Made by a program: the position numbers and the translations under genes. The notes beneath the pieces were generated by a model that had not been told where the DNA came from, did no database searches, and saw only the letters and a list, made by a program, of their open reading frames with translations. 58,370 nt of DNA. It comes from Psychroflexus maritimus. GTDB taxonomy: Bacteria > Bacteroidota > Bacteroidia > Flavobacteriales > Flavobacteriaceae. The DNA is taken from positions 116,042 through 174,411 of the forward strand of contig NZ_JAANAS010000050.1 of NCBI RefSeq assembly GCF_011089875.1. Direction: 5' to 3'. Positions 1-7,211 of the stretch are shown here, in pieces; position 1 is the first letter of the stretch; each line of letters begins with the position of its first letter.

Positions 1-1219
1 AACGAAGTTCCAAATCCAATGGGATTCTGTTGCCAAATTTAATATATAATTGTTGAATCGTCAAACTCCAATTGTGCAGTGGTGCTTTCCACTTTTTTTG
101 TATATTCATTGTAGCTAAGTAAACTATCTTTAGAAGAGCCATATCAGTTGGGAATGCATCTTTTGTTTTTGTTACTTTTCTTACTTGGCGATGATAACCC
201 TCTACGGTGTTTGTCGTGTAAATAAGCTTACGTATTGGCTTAGTATATTGAAAATAGGTACTGAGTTCTTCCCAGTTGTTTTTCCAGCTTTCTATCACTA
301 AAGGGTATTTCTGTACCCACTTCTCTTCGAGTGCTTTTAAAGCTTCTTCTGCTAAATCCTTGGTATCTGCTCTATAGACCTCTTTCAGGTCTTTCATAAA
401 GTCTTTTTTGTCTTTAGAGGCTATGTACTTTAGGGAATTTCTAATCTGATGTATAACACGTTTCTGTATTTCAGTCTTTGGAAATACACTTAAAATAGCT
501 TCACTAAAGCCTTTTAGGTTGTCTGTACAAGCAATTAAAATATCCTGTAATCCACGATTATTTAAATCTGTTAAAACACTTAACCAGAAGTTAGCTCCTT
601 CACTCTCGGATAAATAAATACCTAAAACTTCTTTGTAGCCATTTTTGTTTACTCCAAGCACGTTATAAAGAGCTTTGCTCTTTATGAGTCCATCCACTTT
701 TACTTTGTAGTGCATTGCATCTAACCAAACAATGCAGTACATCGATTCTAAAGGACGATTTTGCCATCGTTTAATCTCAGGTATTATTCTATCGGTAATC
801 TGACTTAAAACACTATGCGATACCTCTGTATCATACATCTCTTTAATGTGAGAAGAGATGTCTCTGTAACTCATACCTAAACCATATAAACCAATAATTT
901 TATCGGCTAATTGATCAGCTAAAACAGTTTGACGTTTCTTCACTATTTCAGGTTCAAAGTTACTGTTACGATCTTGGGGTACTTCTAATTCAAAATTACC
1001 CAAACTACTCTTTACTGTTTTAGTTTTTAGTCCGTTGCGCTTGTTGCCAGAGCTTCGCTCTGATTCATTCAAATGGTTCTCCATCTCGGCTTGTAAAGCC
1101 TTGTCTAAAACATTTTTTAATAAGGGAGCCAAAGCTCCGTCTTCTCCAAATAAATTTTTGCCTGACAAAAATTGGTCTAATATTTTTTGTTCTAATTCGG
1201 ATTGTTCTACTTTTTTCAT
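1..1219 (-). CDS. IS256-family transposase, C-terminus cut by window edge
   Basis: The minus strand is open from ATG at 1219 to the window edge, giving 406 codons, about the full family length of 400, so only a few residues are probably missing. The family is recognised from the DDE core. The first Asp is in a LDAMHYKVKVDG stretch near residue 165, the second Asp is in CTDNLKGF, VIHQIRNSLKYI follows, and the Glu lies in TTNTVEGYHRQVRK. The N-terminal part has the usual helical region followed by a zinc-free DNA-binding segment (Transposase_mut, PF00872). It catalyses copy-out or cut-and-paste movement of its own element. No frameshift or internal stop was seen, so it may be active. Confidence 0.95.
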   Translation of the reverse strand, partial: MKKVEQSELEQKILDQFLSGKNLFGEDGALAPLLKNVLDKALQAEMENHLNESERSSGNKRNGLKTKTVKSSLGNFELEVPQDRNSNFEPEIVKKRQTVLADQLADKIIGLYGLGMSYRDISSHIKEMYDTEVSHSVLSQITDRIIPEIKRWQNRPLESMYCIVWLDAMHYKVKVDGLIKSKALYNVLGVNKNGYKEVLGIYLSESEGANFWLSVLTDLNNRGLQDILIACTDNLKGFSEAILSVFPKTEIQKRVIHQIRNSLKYIASKDKKDFMKDLKEVYRADTKDLAEEALKALEEKWVQKYPLVIESWKNNWEELSTYFQYTKPIRKLIYTTNTVEGYHRQVRKVTKTKDAFPTDMALLKIVYLATMNIQKKWKAPLHNWSLTIQQLYIKFGNRIPLDLELR

Positions 1220-1279
1220 CTCTATCTAAATTTTAAAGGTTTAATTTAATAAATTTTAGACAGAGTTCAAATTACACCC
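1..1279 (-). mobile_element. IS256-family insertion sequence, cut by the left window edge
   Basis: The stretch holds an IS256-type transposase gene read leftwards and, upstream of it, a likely terminal sequence that ends near 1279 (outer end GGGTGTAATTTGAACTCTG on the minus strand). Beyond it begins an open plus-strand reading frame with no start codon of its own, so the element appears to have jumped into that gene. The other terminus lies outside the window, so the inverted repeat and the 8-9 bp target duplication usual for this family cannot be compared. The exact outer base is inferred from where the neighbouring coding sequence resumes. Confidence 0.85.
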
Positions 1280-1470
1280 TTAAAGAGGATGCAAAATCAA
1301 AATACGAAAATACCTTAGAAGAATTAAAAGCGCAAAAATCAGAAATAGAGGCTAAACTTGCAGAATTAGAAAATACAACAGATGATAAATGGGATGATGT
1401 AAAAAGTGTTTTTTCTGAAGCATCTAACTCTTTTAAAGAAGGCTTTGATAAAATAAAATCCTTATTTTAA
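1280..1470 (+). pseudogene. 3' remnant of a coiled-coil, stress-protein-like gene broken by the IS256 element
   Basis: A plus-strand frame stays open from the IS border to TAA at 1468-1470 and gives about 63 residues. They are rich in Lys, Glu and Ala in heptad-like order (KSKYENTLEELKAQKSEIE) and end in KEGFDKIKSLF. The composition and the ending with repeated W/F-D-K/E segments resemble C-termini of the small Sll1863-type stress-response or apolipoprotein-like coiled-coil proteins common in Flavobacteriia; that assignment is from family memory and is tentative. There is no start codon, and the 5' part should lie beyond the IS, left of the window. A good terminator follows, as expected for a real gene end. 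Confidence 0.65.
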
Positions 1471-1497
1471 AGGTTAATATGAAGGTTGTTTAACTAC

Positions 1498-1528
1498 ACT
1501 AGCTGCATATCGCAGCTAGTTTTTTTTT
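1498..1528 (+). terminator. Rho-independent terminator of the interrupted gene
   Basis: A perfect 9-bp stem, ACTAGCTGC and GCAGCTAGT, with a 5-nt loop is followed by a run of nine T. It lies 28 nt after the stop codon of the IS-disrupted gene and reads on the plus strand. Confidence 0.9.
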
Positions 1529-1637
1529 ATAAAGATTGAAATTCAAACAGCTACAGTTTGAATCTATAATGGATATTAAATTAAAGCTAAAGTAAGTTAC
1601 TCAATCTTATGCTAAGCTTAAATTTGCTATAAAAAAT

Positions 1638-2852
1638 ATGCGCTGGATTATTCCGCTATTTATTTATTTGCTAGTTGAAATATACGCCTATCAAGCTTTT
1701 AGGGTAGCATTTAAATCGAAGTACCTCTTGTACATTTATATTTTTGTGAGTCTATGCATTATAGCCTTCATCGTTTATGGCTTTAACCAGCCCGCAAATA
1801 AGGGAACATTCACTGGAATTAGAGCTTATTCTATAGGTGTTTTTCTTAGCCTAATGAGCTTAAAACTAGTTTTAGTATTCGGTATGTTTGCTGAAGATAT
1901 TTACCGGTTCATCCAAGCTATTTTTTCAAAAATAAGCACCTCCGAAGAAAAATTTAGCCTCTCTTCTAGAAGAAAATTTATTAGTCAGCTAGCTTTAGGT
2001 ATTGGCGCTATTCCTTTTTTTAGTTTACTTTACGGAATGTACAAAGGCAAATACAACTACAAAGTCTTAACCTACGAATTGACCTTTGAAGATTTGCCAA
2101 AAGCTTTTGATGGCTATACACTCACCCAAATTTCTGATGTGCATAGTGGTAGTTTTGACAATGCCGAAAAAGTAACGTACGGCATTAGTTTAATTAATGA
2201 ACAACAAAGCGATGTAGTTGTTTTTACAGGCGATTTAGTAAATAATACTTCGGAAGAAATGGAAGGCTGGAAAGATGCTTTTGGGCAAATTAAAGCGAAA
2301 GATGGCGTATTCTCCATCTTAGGAAATCATGATTATGGCGATTACTTTTCTTGGGCATCCAAAACTGAAAAACAACGAAATTTTAATCGTTTAAAAGAAA
2401 TACAACAAGAAATGGGATGGCGCTTGTTGTTGGATGAACACGTAAGCCTTCAAAAAGGAGATGATCAAATTCATTTGGTAGGGGTTGAAAACTGGGGAAA
2501 AGGAGGCTTTCAACAAAAAGGAGATTTAGACCAAGCCAGTAAATCCCTTTCAGAAAAAGACTTCAAAGTATTGCTTTCACATGATCCCTCGCATTGGAAT
2601 GAAGTGACTAAAAATCACCCTAAAAATTTTCAATTAACTTTGAGTGGACATACTCACGGAATGCAATTTGGAATTGAAATTCCGGGATGGTTTAAATTCT
2701 CTCCTGTACAATTTAGGTATCCGCAATGGGCAGGAGTATATCAAGAAAACAAACGCTTTTTACATGTAAACAGAGGTTTTGGATTTTTAGCCTACCCTGG
2801 AAGAGTGGGGATGTGGCCAGAAATTACTGTGATTAAATTAAGAAAAACATAG
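1638..2852 (+). CDS. Membrane-anchored calcineurin-like metallophosphoesterase (YkuE/YaeI type)
   Basis: The protein has 404 residues. Three hydrophobic segments (about 3-20, 31-48, 66-86) precede a fourth near 115-133, and the phosphoesterase domain follows. The two-metal site is complete: DVH at 167-169, GDLVNN near 198, GNHD at 229-232, a later SHDP His and a C-terminal GHTHG. Family members hydrolyse phosphomonoesters or phosphodiesters and some act at the membrane or cell wall; the substrate is unknown. Just before the fourth hydrophobic segment there is SRRKF, a twin-arginine-like motif, as in the Tat-exported YkuE of Bacillus. The domain is therefore probably held outside the cytoplasmic membrane. 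The gene is followed 23 nt later by the deacetylase-like gene, so the two are likely co-transcribed. Confidence 0.9.
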   Translation: MRWIIPLFIYLLVEIYAYQAFRVAFKSKYLLYIYIFVSLCIIAFIVYGFNQPANKGTFTGIRAYSIGVFLSLMSLKLVLVFGMFAEDIYRFIQAIFSKISTSEEKFSLSSRRKFISQLALGIGAIPFFSLLYGMYKGKYNYKVLTYELTFEDLPKAFDGYTLTQISDVHSGSFDNAEKVTYGISLINEQQSDVVVFTGDLVNNTSEEMEGWKDAFGQIKAKDGVFSILGNHDYGDYFSWASKTEKQRNFNRLKEIQQEMGWRLLLDEHVSLQKGDDQIHLVGVENWGKGGFQQKGDLDQASKSLSEKDFKVLLSHDPSHWNEVTKNHPKNFQLTLSGHTHGMQFGIEIPGWFKFSPVQFRYPQWAGVYQENKRFLHVNRGFGFLAYPGRVGMWPEITVIKLRKT

Positions 2853-2875
2853 TTGAATAGAACAAAACAAACAAG

Positions 2876-3778
2876 ATGCTAAAAATTGCTCATCATCCTA
2901 TTTACCAACATCCGCTTCCAAAAGGGCATCGCTTTCCTATGGAAAAATACGATTTGCTACCCCATCAGCTTTTGCATGAAGGCACTTGTGAAAAGGAAAA
3001 TTTTTTTGAACCTAATCTTGCAGATGATCAGTACATTTATAATACACATGAAGCCAACTATGTTCGTAGCTTATATGAATTATCTATCGAACGAAGAGCA
3101 GCCAGAAAAATTGGATTTCCTCTTTCTGAAGCTTTGGTTAAACGAGAACGCATCATTACGGATGGCACTTTAAAAGCCTGTGAATTTGCCATAGACCATG
3201 GCGTAGCTATGAATATTGCAGGAGGAACTCACCACGCCTATACTAATCGTGGAGAAGCTTTTTGCATGCTCAACGATCAAGCTATTGGTGCTACCTATCT
3301 ACTTTCTAAGAAAAGCATAAAAAAAATATTAATCGTAGATTTAGATGTGCATCAAGGTAATGGTACTGCCGAAATTTTTCAAGGCAACTCAAAGGTGTTT
3401 ACTTTTTCTATGCATGGTAAAAACAATTATCCATTTAAAAAAGAGAAATCAGATTTAGATATTGCTTTAAAAGATAATTGTGGAGATGATGAATACCTCA
3501 CTATTTTAAAGGAAACTTTACCAAAACTAATCAATCAACAAAAACCAGATTTTATCTTTTATCTGTCTGGGGTAGATATTTTAGCCTCCGACAAGTTAGG
3601 CCGATTAGGTTGTAGCATTAAAGGGTGTAAAGAAAGAGATGAACTGGTGTTAGGTTTAGTCAATCAACTGGAAATTCCTGTAGAAATAAGTATGGGTGGC
3701 GGTTATTCTCCCGACATAAAAAGCATCATTGAATCCCATGCAAACACGTTTAGAACAGTTCAGGATATATGTTTTTGA
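2876..3778 (+). CDS. Histone deacetylase family (AcuC/HDAC-fold) hydrolase
   Basis: The 300-residue protein carries all hallmarks of the arginase/deacetylase fold. These are the tandem His pair in GGTHHAY (119-120), the metal ligands D157 and H159 in VDLDVHQGNGT, a third Asp in SGVDIL near 234, and the transition-state Tyr in GGGYSPD. Bacterial members remove acetyl groups from small amines, polyamines, acetoin-related metabolites or lysines; the target cannot be told from sequence. The length suits the short AcuC-like bacterial class. It probably forms an operon with the phosphoesterase upstream. No export signal is visible, so it should be cytoplasmic. Confidence 0.93.
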   Translation: MLKIAHHPIYQHPLPKGHRFPMEKYDLLPHQLLHEGTCEKENFFEPNLADDQYIYNTHEANYVRSLYELSIERRAARKIGFPLSEALVKRERIITDGTLKACEFAIDHGVAMNIAGGTHHAYTNRGEAFCMLNDQAIGATYLLSKKSIKKILIVDLDVHQGNGTAEIFQGNSKVFTFSMHGKNNYPFKKEKSDLDIALKDNCGDDEYLTILKETLPKLINQQKPDFIFYLSGVDILASDKLGRLGCSIKGCKERDELVLGLVNQLEIPVEISMGGGYSPDIKSIIESHANTFRTVQDICF

Positions 3779-3888
3779 GTTAGCTCTGTAATGCTGCTAA
3801 AGGAATCTATCTAGAATAGCTGCTGTTATGAGAAAGAAAAAAAAATTTACTCGCATAATCCGAAAGTCTTATTTTTTATGTTAATTTT

Positions 3889-3921
3889 TTTGGGTTTCAG
3901 TTTTCTTTTTTTATATATTTG
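3889..3921 (+). promoter_or_regulatory. Bacteroidota-type promoter for ssb
   Basis: TTTG at 3889-3892 and TATATTTG at 3914-3921 are 21 nt apart and match the -33/-7 consensus TTTG-N17-23-TAnnTTTG. They predict a leader of about 120 nt before the ssb start. Confidence 0.7.
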
Positions 3922-4048
3922 TGTAACTAATTGAAAGTGAAAGATAAATCCATAAGCTAACCGCATCAATTAGACTTTGTCTATCCCTTCTCAATTAGTT
4001 GATTTAAGTTTATCTAATAACAATTTTATTAACTAAAACCTTAGAATT

Positions 4049-4381
4049 ATGAGTTTAAGAAATTCAGTTCAATTAATTGGAAACTTAGGGAACGACCCTG
4101 AAGTTTTAAAGATGGAGAATGGCAACAAACTAGCTAAATTCTCTATAGCTACCAACGAAACTTACCGCAAAAAAGATGGTGAAAAGGCAACAGAAACCCA
4201 ATGGCATAACGTAGTTGCTTGGGGGAAAACTGCAGATATTGTAGAAAAATATTTGGCCAAAGGAAAAGAAGTAGCTATTCATGGAAAACTTACTTCAAGA
4301 GCTTACGAAACTAAAGAAGGTGAGAAAAGATATATTACGGAAGTAATATGTGACGAAGTAGTTATGCTTGGTGGTAAATAA
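4049..4381 (+). CDS. ssb: Single-stranded DNA-binding protein, short form
   Basis: The 110-residue protein is a single OB fold that begins MSLRNSVQLIGNLG and continues with DPEV, FSIATNE and WHNVVAWGKTADI, all typical of bacterial SSB. It coats single-stranded DNA in replication, repair or recombination. The usual glycine-rich linker and acidic C-terminal tip, which recruits partner proteins in classical SSB, are absent: the protein ends VVMLGGK soon after the last beta strand. Flavobacteriia often have one long and one such short SSB. This copy may therefore be an auxiliary, repair- or competence-linked version. It has its own promoter and a strong terminator, so it is probably monocistronic. 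Confidence 0.95.
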   Translation: MSLRNSVQLIGNLGNDPEVLKMENGNKLAKFSIATNETYRKKDGEKATETQWHNVVAWGKTADIVEKYLAKGKEVAIHGKLTSRAYETKEGEKRYITEVICDEVVMLGGK

Positions 4382-4396
4382 AGGCACCTGCAAAGC

Positions 4397-4432
4397 AAAA
4401 GCCCATAATTTTTCAAATTATGGGCTTTTTTT
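4397..4432 (+). terminator. Strong terminator after ssb
   Basis: A 15-bp stem, AAAAGCCCATAATTT with its complement, and a 3-nt loop end in a T run. It lies between the ends of the convergent ssb and DUF3332 genes. The A run on the left side may let it work for the minus strand as well. Confidence 0.92.
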
Positions 4433-4447
4433 TAGTTATAACTAAAT

Positions 4448-5032
4448 TTATTCATTTTTAGCATACATTAAATGCTCATATTTATTCATTTCTGAATTAA
4501 AAATATTTTGATTTTGCTCTAAGGATGCATTTGCATCTAATTTCACTTCATCTCCAGTAGGAAGGTGAAGCACATAGAAACCATCATCAAAAGAAGCTAA
4601 TTCTTGTAATTCGCCATTCTCTCCTAGTAAATTCCAAGTTTGGTTATCGGGTGTGTAAATCATTACTACCTTTTCTCCAGCTTGCTCTCCATTTAATTTT
4701 TCAATGGTAAATTTGTTTTTCTCTGCTGTCATTCTAACTTTATTTCCATCCACCTCAGCATATTGAGTTTCTTTTTCTCCCTCTGCCATAGCAATTGGGT
4801 TGCTTCCTGTCCAGAATTCAATTAAATTAAATACAACTGCATCAGCCAAGAAAAAAAGGCCATAAACAGGGACAATATTTAAAGCCCAAAAAACAAGGTT
4901 ATCAACAAATTTATTGCTTGTTAAACCATCATTCCAATCTCTTAAGTTGTTAAACGCTTTGAAAGACCCTAAACAGGATGTGCTTAATAATGTCATTGAC
5001 AAAGCTGCGCAAATAATCATTTTTCTTTTCAT
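4448..5032 (-). CDS. DUF3332 family lipoprotein
   Basis: The 194-residue protein starts with a lysine-rich lipoprotein signal ending at the lipobox LLSTSC (Cys about 20). CLGSFKAFNNLRDWN, a hydrophobic stretch (ALNIVPVYGLFFLADAVVFNLIEFWTG) and a soluble C-terminal half with a likely beta fold follow. The CxGSF...NKFV...IVPVY pattern is that of DUF3332, a family of unknown function common in Bacteroidota and gammaproteobacteria. It is expected on the periplasmic side of a membrane. Its end faces the ssb terminator, and the neighbours suggest no pathway. Confidence 0.85.
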   Translation of the reverse strand: MKRKMIICAALSMTLLSTSCLGSFKAFNNLRDWNDGLTSNKFVDNLVFWALNIVPVYGLFFLADAVVFNLIEFWTGSNPIAMAEGEKETQYAEVDGNKVRMTAEKNKFTIEKLNGEQAGEKVVMIYTPDNQTWNLLGENGELQELASFDDGFYVLHLPTGDEVKLDANASLEQNQNIFNSEMNKYEHLMYAKNE

Positions 5033-5096
5033 TGTGTAAAGTTTTAAGTTATTGTACTAAATTAATAAAAAACGAGATATAACAATAATTTATTGA

Positions 5097-6923
5097 CTAT
5101 AATTTTTTCAGATTGTTCTCGCGATTGATATCGGCCATTAATTGAGAAGGGTCAATCTCTATTTGCTTTACTATTTTTTCTGCTGTATTAATACTTATTT
5201 GGTAAGTAGGCACGGCCCAAGCCCATCTTGGGTGGATATATTCCATGCCAGGCTTTTTCCATCGCATCATTTGTAAAGGAATGTAGTGTAATTCTTTTGA
5301 ATTATCTGCATAAGTAATTTCGACTTCAATAGGCATTGGCATCATTCCAATACGTTCTAATTCAACATTTAATAAATCACCTTCTTGAGAAGCATTTTTA
5401 ATTCCGTAATCAATGGTGTTTATTGTTTGTGTCCAGTCAATTAAGTACCAATCTAATTCAGCTCCAGAAACTTTTTCAGCTACGCGCTTAAAGTCGTTAG
5501 GAGTAGGATGCTTAAACTTCCATTCGTCAAAATATCTCTTCAAGGTTTTAGCTAATAAATCTCCACCTATCAAATAATCTAACTGACTTAAAAACAGCGC
5601 TCCCTTAGAATAAGCAGAAATTCCGTAAGCTTGGTTAAATTTCCAACGATCGGCTTGACTAGAAAGCGGCTGTTGGGCTTCAGAATTAGCCAAAGCAATA
5701 TACCCTTGATAAGCTCTTGAAAGCGGAAAGTCTTCTCCTTTTTCTAGGATTTCGTTTTCAGCTAAAGAAGAAATGTAAGTCGTCATGCCTTCATCCATCC
5801 ACTCATGTTTAGATTCATTGGTAGCCAATACCTGCTGAAACCAAGAGTGAGCTAATTCATGAGCGGTTACACCAAATAAACTTGGGTAAGCACGTTCACC
5901 AGTTATGAGTGTACACATGGCGTATTCCATTCCGCCATCACCACCTTGAACAATGCTGTATTGGTTATAAGGATATTTCCCAATATGTTTGTTAAAATAC
6001 TGCAATAATTTTTCAGTATCAGGTTGTAATTTTTTCCAATTTTCAATACTATCTTTATTGTCTTTGTAGATAAAATGAAGCTCGGTTCCGTCTTCAGCAG
6101 TTAAACGATCGTGAAGAAAATCGGGATCGGCAGCCCAAGCAAAATCATGCACCTTAGGGGCTATAAAATGCCAAGTTTTGGTTTTGCCGCGGTTTTTTAC
6201 TTTAACGCCCTCATCTTCATAACCATGTCCAATTTCATTTGGGTTTTGCAAGTAGCCTGTACCACCAATGGTGTAATTTTTATCAATTTTTATTTTGACA
6301 TCATAATCGCCCCACACTCCATGAAACTCTCTTCCAATATAAGGATGCGCGTGCCAACCTTCAAAATCATATTCTGCTATTTTAGGATACCATTGCGTCA
6401 TTGATAATTCTACCCCTTCTTTATTTTGTCTTCCCGAGCGTCTTATTTGTAGGGGAACTTGGCCTTCAAACTCCATATCAAAAACAACTTCTTCACCTGG
6501 AAGAATAGCTTGATGAAGTTCAACTTCTAAAACAGTACCTACAACTTCGTACTTGATTTTTTTCCCATTTTGTTTTAGGGTTTCAACATTAAGGTAACCT
6601 ATTTCATCTTCTTTTAATTTTGAAATTCGATTACCTACTCTTGGGTCGGGGTCGGCTATTGTTCTTGAACGCACATCCATTTCGCTTCCAGGTTGAAAAG
6701 CATTAAAGTACAAATGATAAAAAACTCTATGCAGCGTATCTGGCGAATGATTGGTATAGCTAAGTTTTTGTTTTCCTTGGTATTGATATTTCTTTACGTC
6801 TATATCAATATCCATTTCGTAGTTGGCTTCTTGTTGCCAATATGAAGTGTTGTTTTGAGCAGTTAAACTGGTTATAAAAAAACCAATCAATAAACTTAAA
6901 TAAAAGTGTCTTTTGCAATACAT
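5097..6923 (-). CDS. M1 family zinc metallopeptidase, exported
   Basis: The 608-residue protein begins with a signal peptide (about 1-22, ending SLTAQ). An N-terminal beta domain is followed by the gluzincin catalytic domain. The zinc motif HELAHSW lies near residue 355 with the third ligand Glu in HEWMDEGMTTYIS, and a GGMEYAM stretch stands in for the GxMEN substrate-binding motif of M1 aminopeptidases. Such flavobacterial proteins trim N-terminal residues from peptides in the periplasm or at the surface. No type IX sorting tail is seen at the C-terminus (ends NRENNLKKL). It stands alone, about 60 nt upstream of the DUF3332 gene on the same strand. Confidence 0.95.
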   Translation of the reverse strand: MYCKRHFYLSLLIGFFITSLTAQNNTSYWQQEANYEMDIDIDVKKYQYQGKQKLSYTNHSPDTLHRVFYHLYFNAFQPGSEMDVRSRTIADPDPRVGNRISKLKEDEIGYLNVETLKQNGKKIKYEVVGTVLEVELHQAILPGEEVVFDMEFEGQVPLQIRRSGRQNKEGVELSMTQWYPKIAEYDFEGWHAHPYIGREFHGVWGDYDVKIKIDKNYTIGGTGYLQNPNEIGHGYEDEGVKVKNRGKTKTWHFIAPKVHDFAWAADPDFLHDRLTAEDGTELHFIYKDNKDSIENWKKLQPDTEKLLQYFNKHIGKYPYNQYSIVQGGDGGMEYAMCTLITGERAYPSLFGVTAHELAHSWFQQVLATNESKHEWMDEGMTTYISSLAENEILEKGEDFPLSRAYQGYIALANSEAQQPLSSQADRWKFNQAYGISAYSKGALFLSQLDYLIGGDLLAKTLKRYFDEWKFKHPTPNDFKRVAEKVSGAELDWYLIDWTQTINTIDYGIKNASQEGDLLNVELERIGMMPMPIEVEITYADNSKELHYIPLQMMRWKKPGMEYIHPRWAWAVPTYQISINTAEKIVKQIEIDPSQLMADINRENNLKKL

Positions 6924-7146
6924 ATTCTATAATTGTTTAGATAGCTAAAATATGTTTTTCTAGTTTAAAAAAAGAGTGATGATTAAATTATGTTTGTTCT
7001 TAAAGAAAATAAGGATCAGTAAAAGACTTTTTTTGGGAGACTGAGTTCAATTATTCTCACTTTGTCAAAACTGAATCATCTATTTCGTTCAATAATAACA
7101 ATCACTTTCTAGGTTAATTTTTATCTCAATAGCTAATCCTATTTAT

Positions 7147-7200
7147 CAAAAAATACGTTGTAACTAAATATCCTTATTAATTTTGACTTGGTGATTATAG
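7147..7200. repeat. Imperfect repeat, copy A (pairs with 46979-47029)
   Basis: This stretch, just past the stop of the sugar transferase gene, matches 46979-47029 at roughly four bases in five by eye. Shared cores are AATATCCTTATT and GTGATTATA, and copy A has a 7-nt insertion, about GACTTGG. The rest of the 288-nt gap between the M1 peptidase and the polysaccharide locus shows no gene or clear hairpin. Confidence 0.5.
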
Positions 7201-7211
7201 TTGGAGTTAGC

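Noticed and set aside
1035-1229. Short plus-strand reading frame at the left end
   Set aside because: It lies inside the minus-strand IS256 transposase, which is open throughout with full family motifs.
2886-3173. 95-residue plus-strand frame
   Set aside because: It overlaps the first third of the HDAC-fold gene in another frame and has no family features.
6924-7146. Possible RNA gene or promoter region between the M1 peptidase and the polysaccharide locus
   Set aside because: No stable hairpin, known RNA motif or TAnnTTTG element with proper spacing could be supported.
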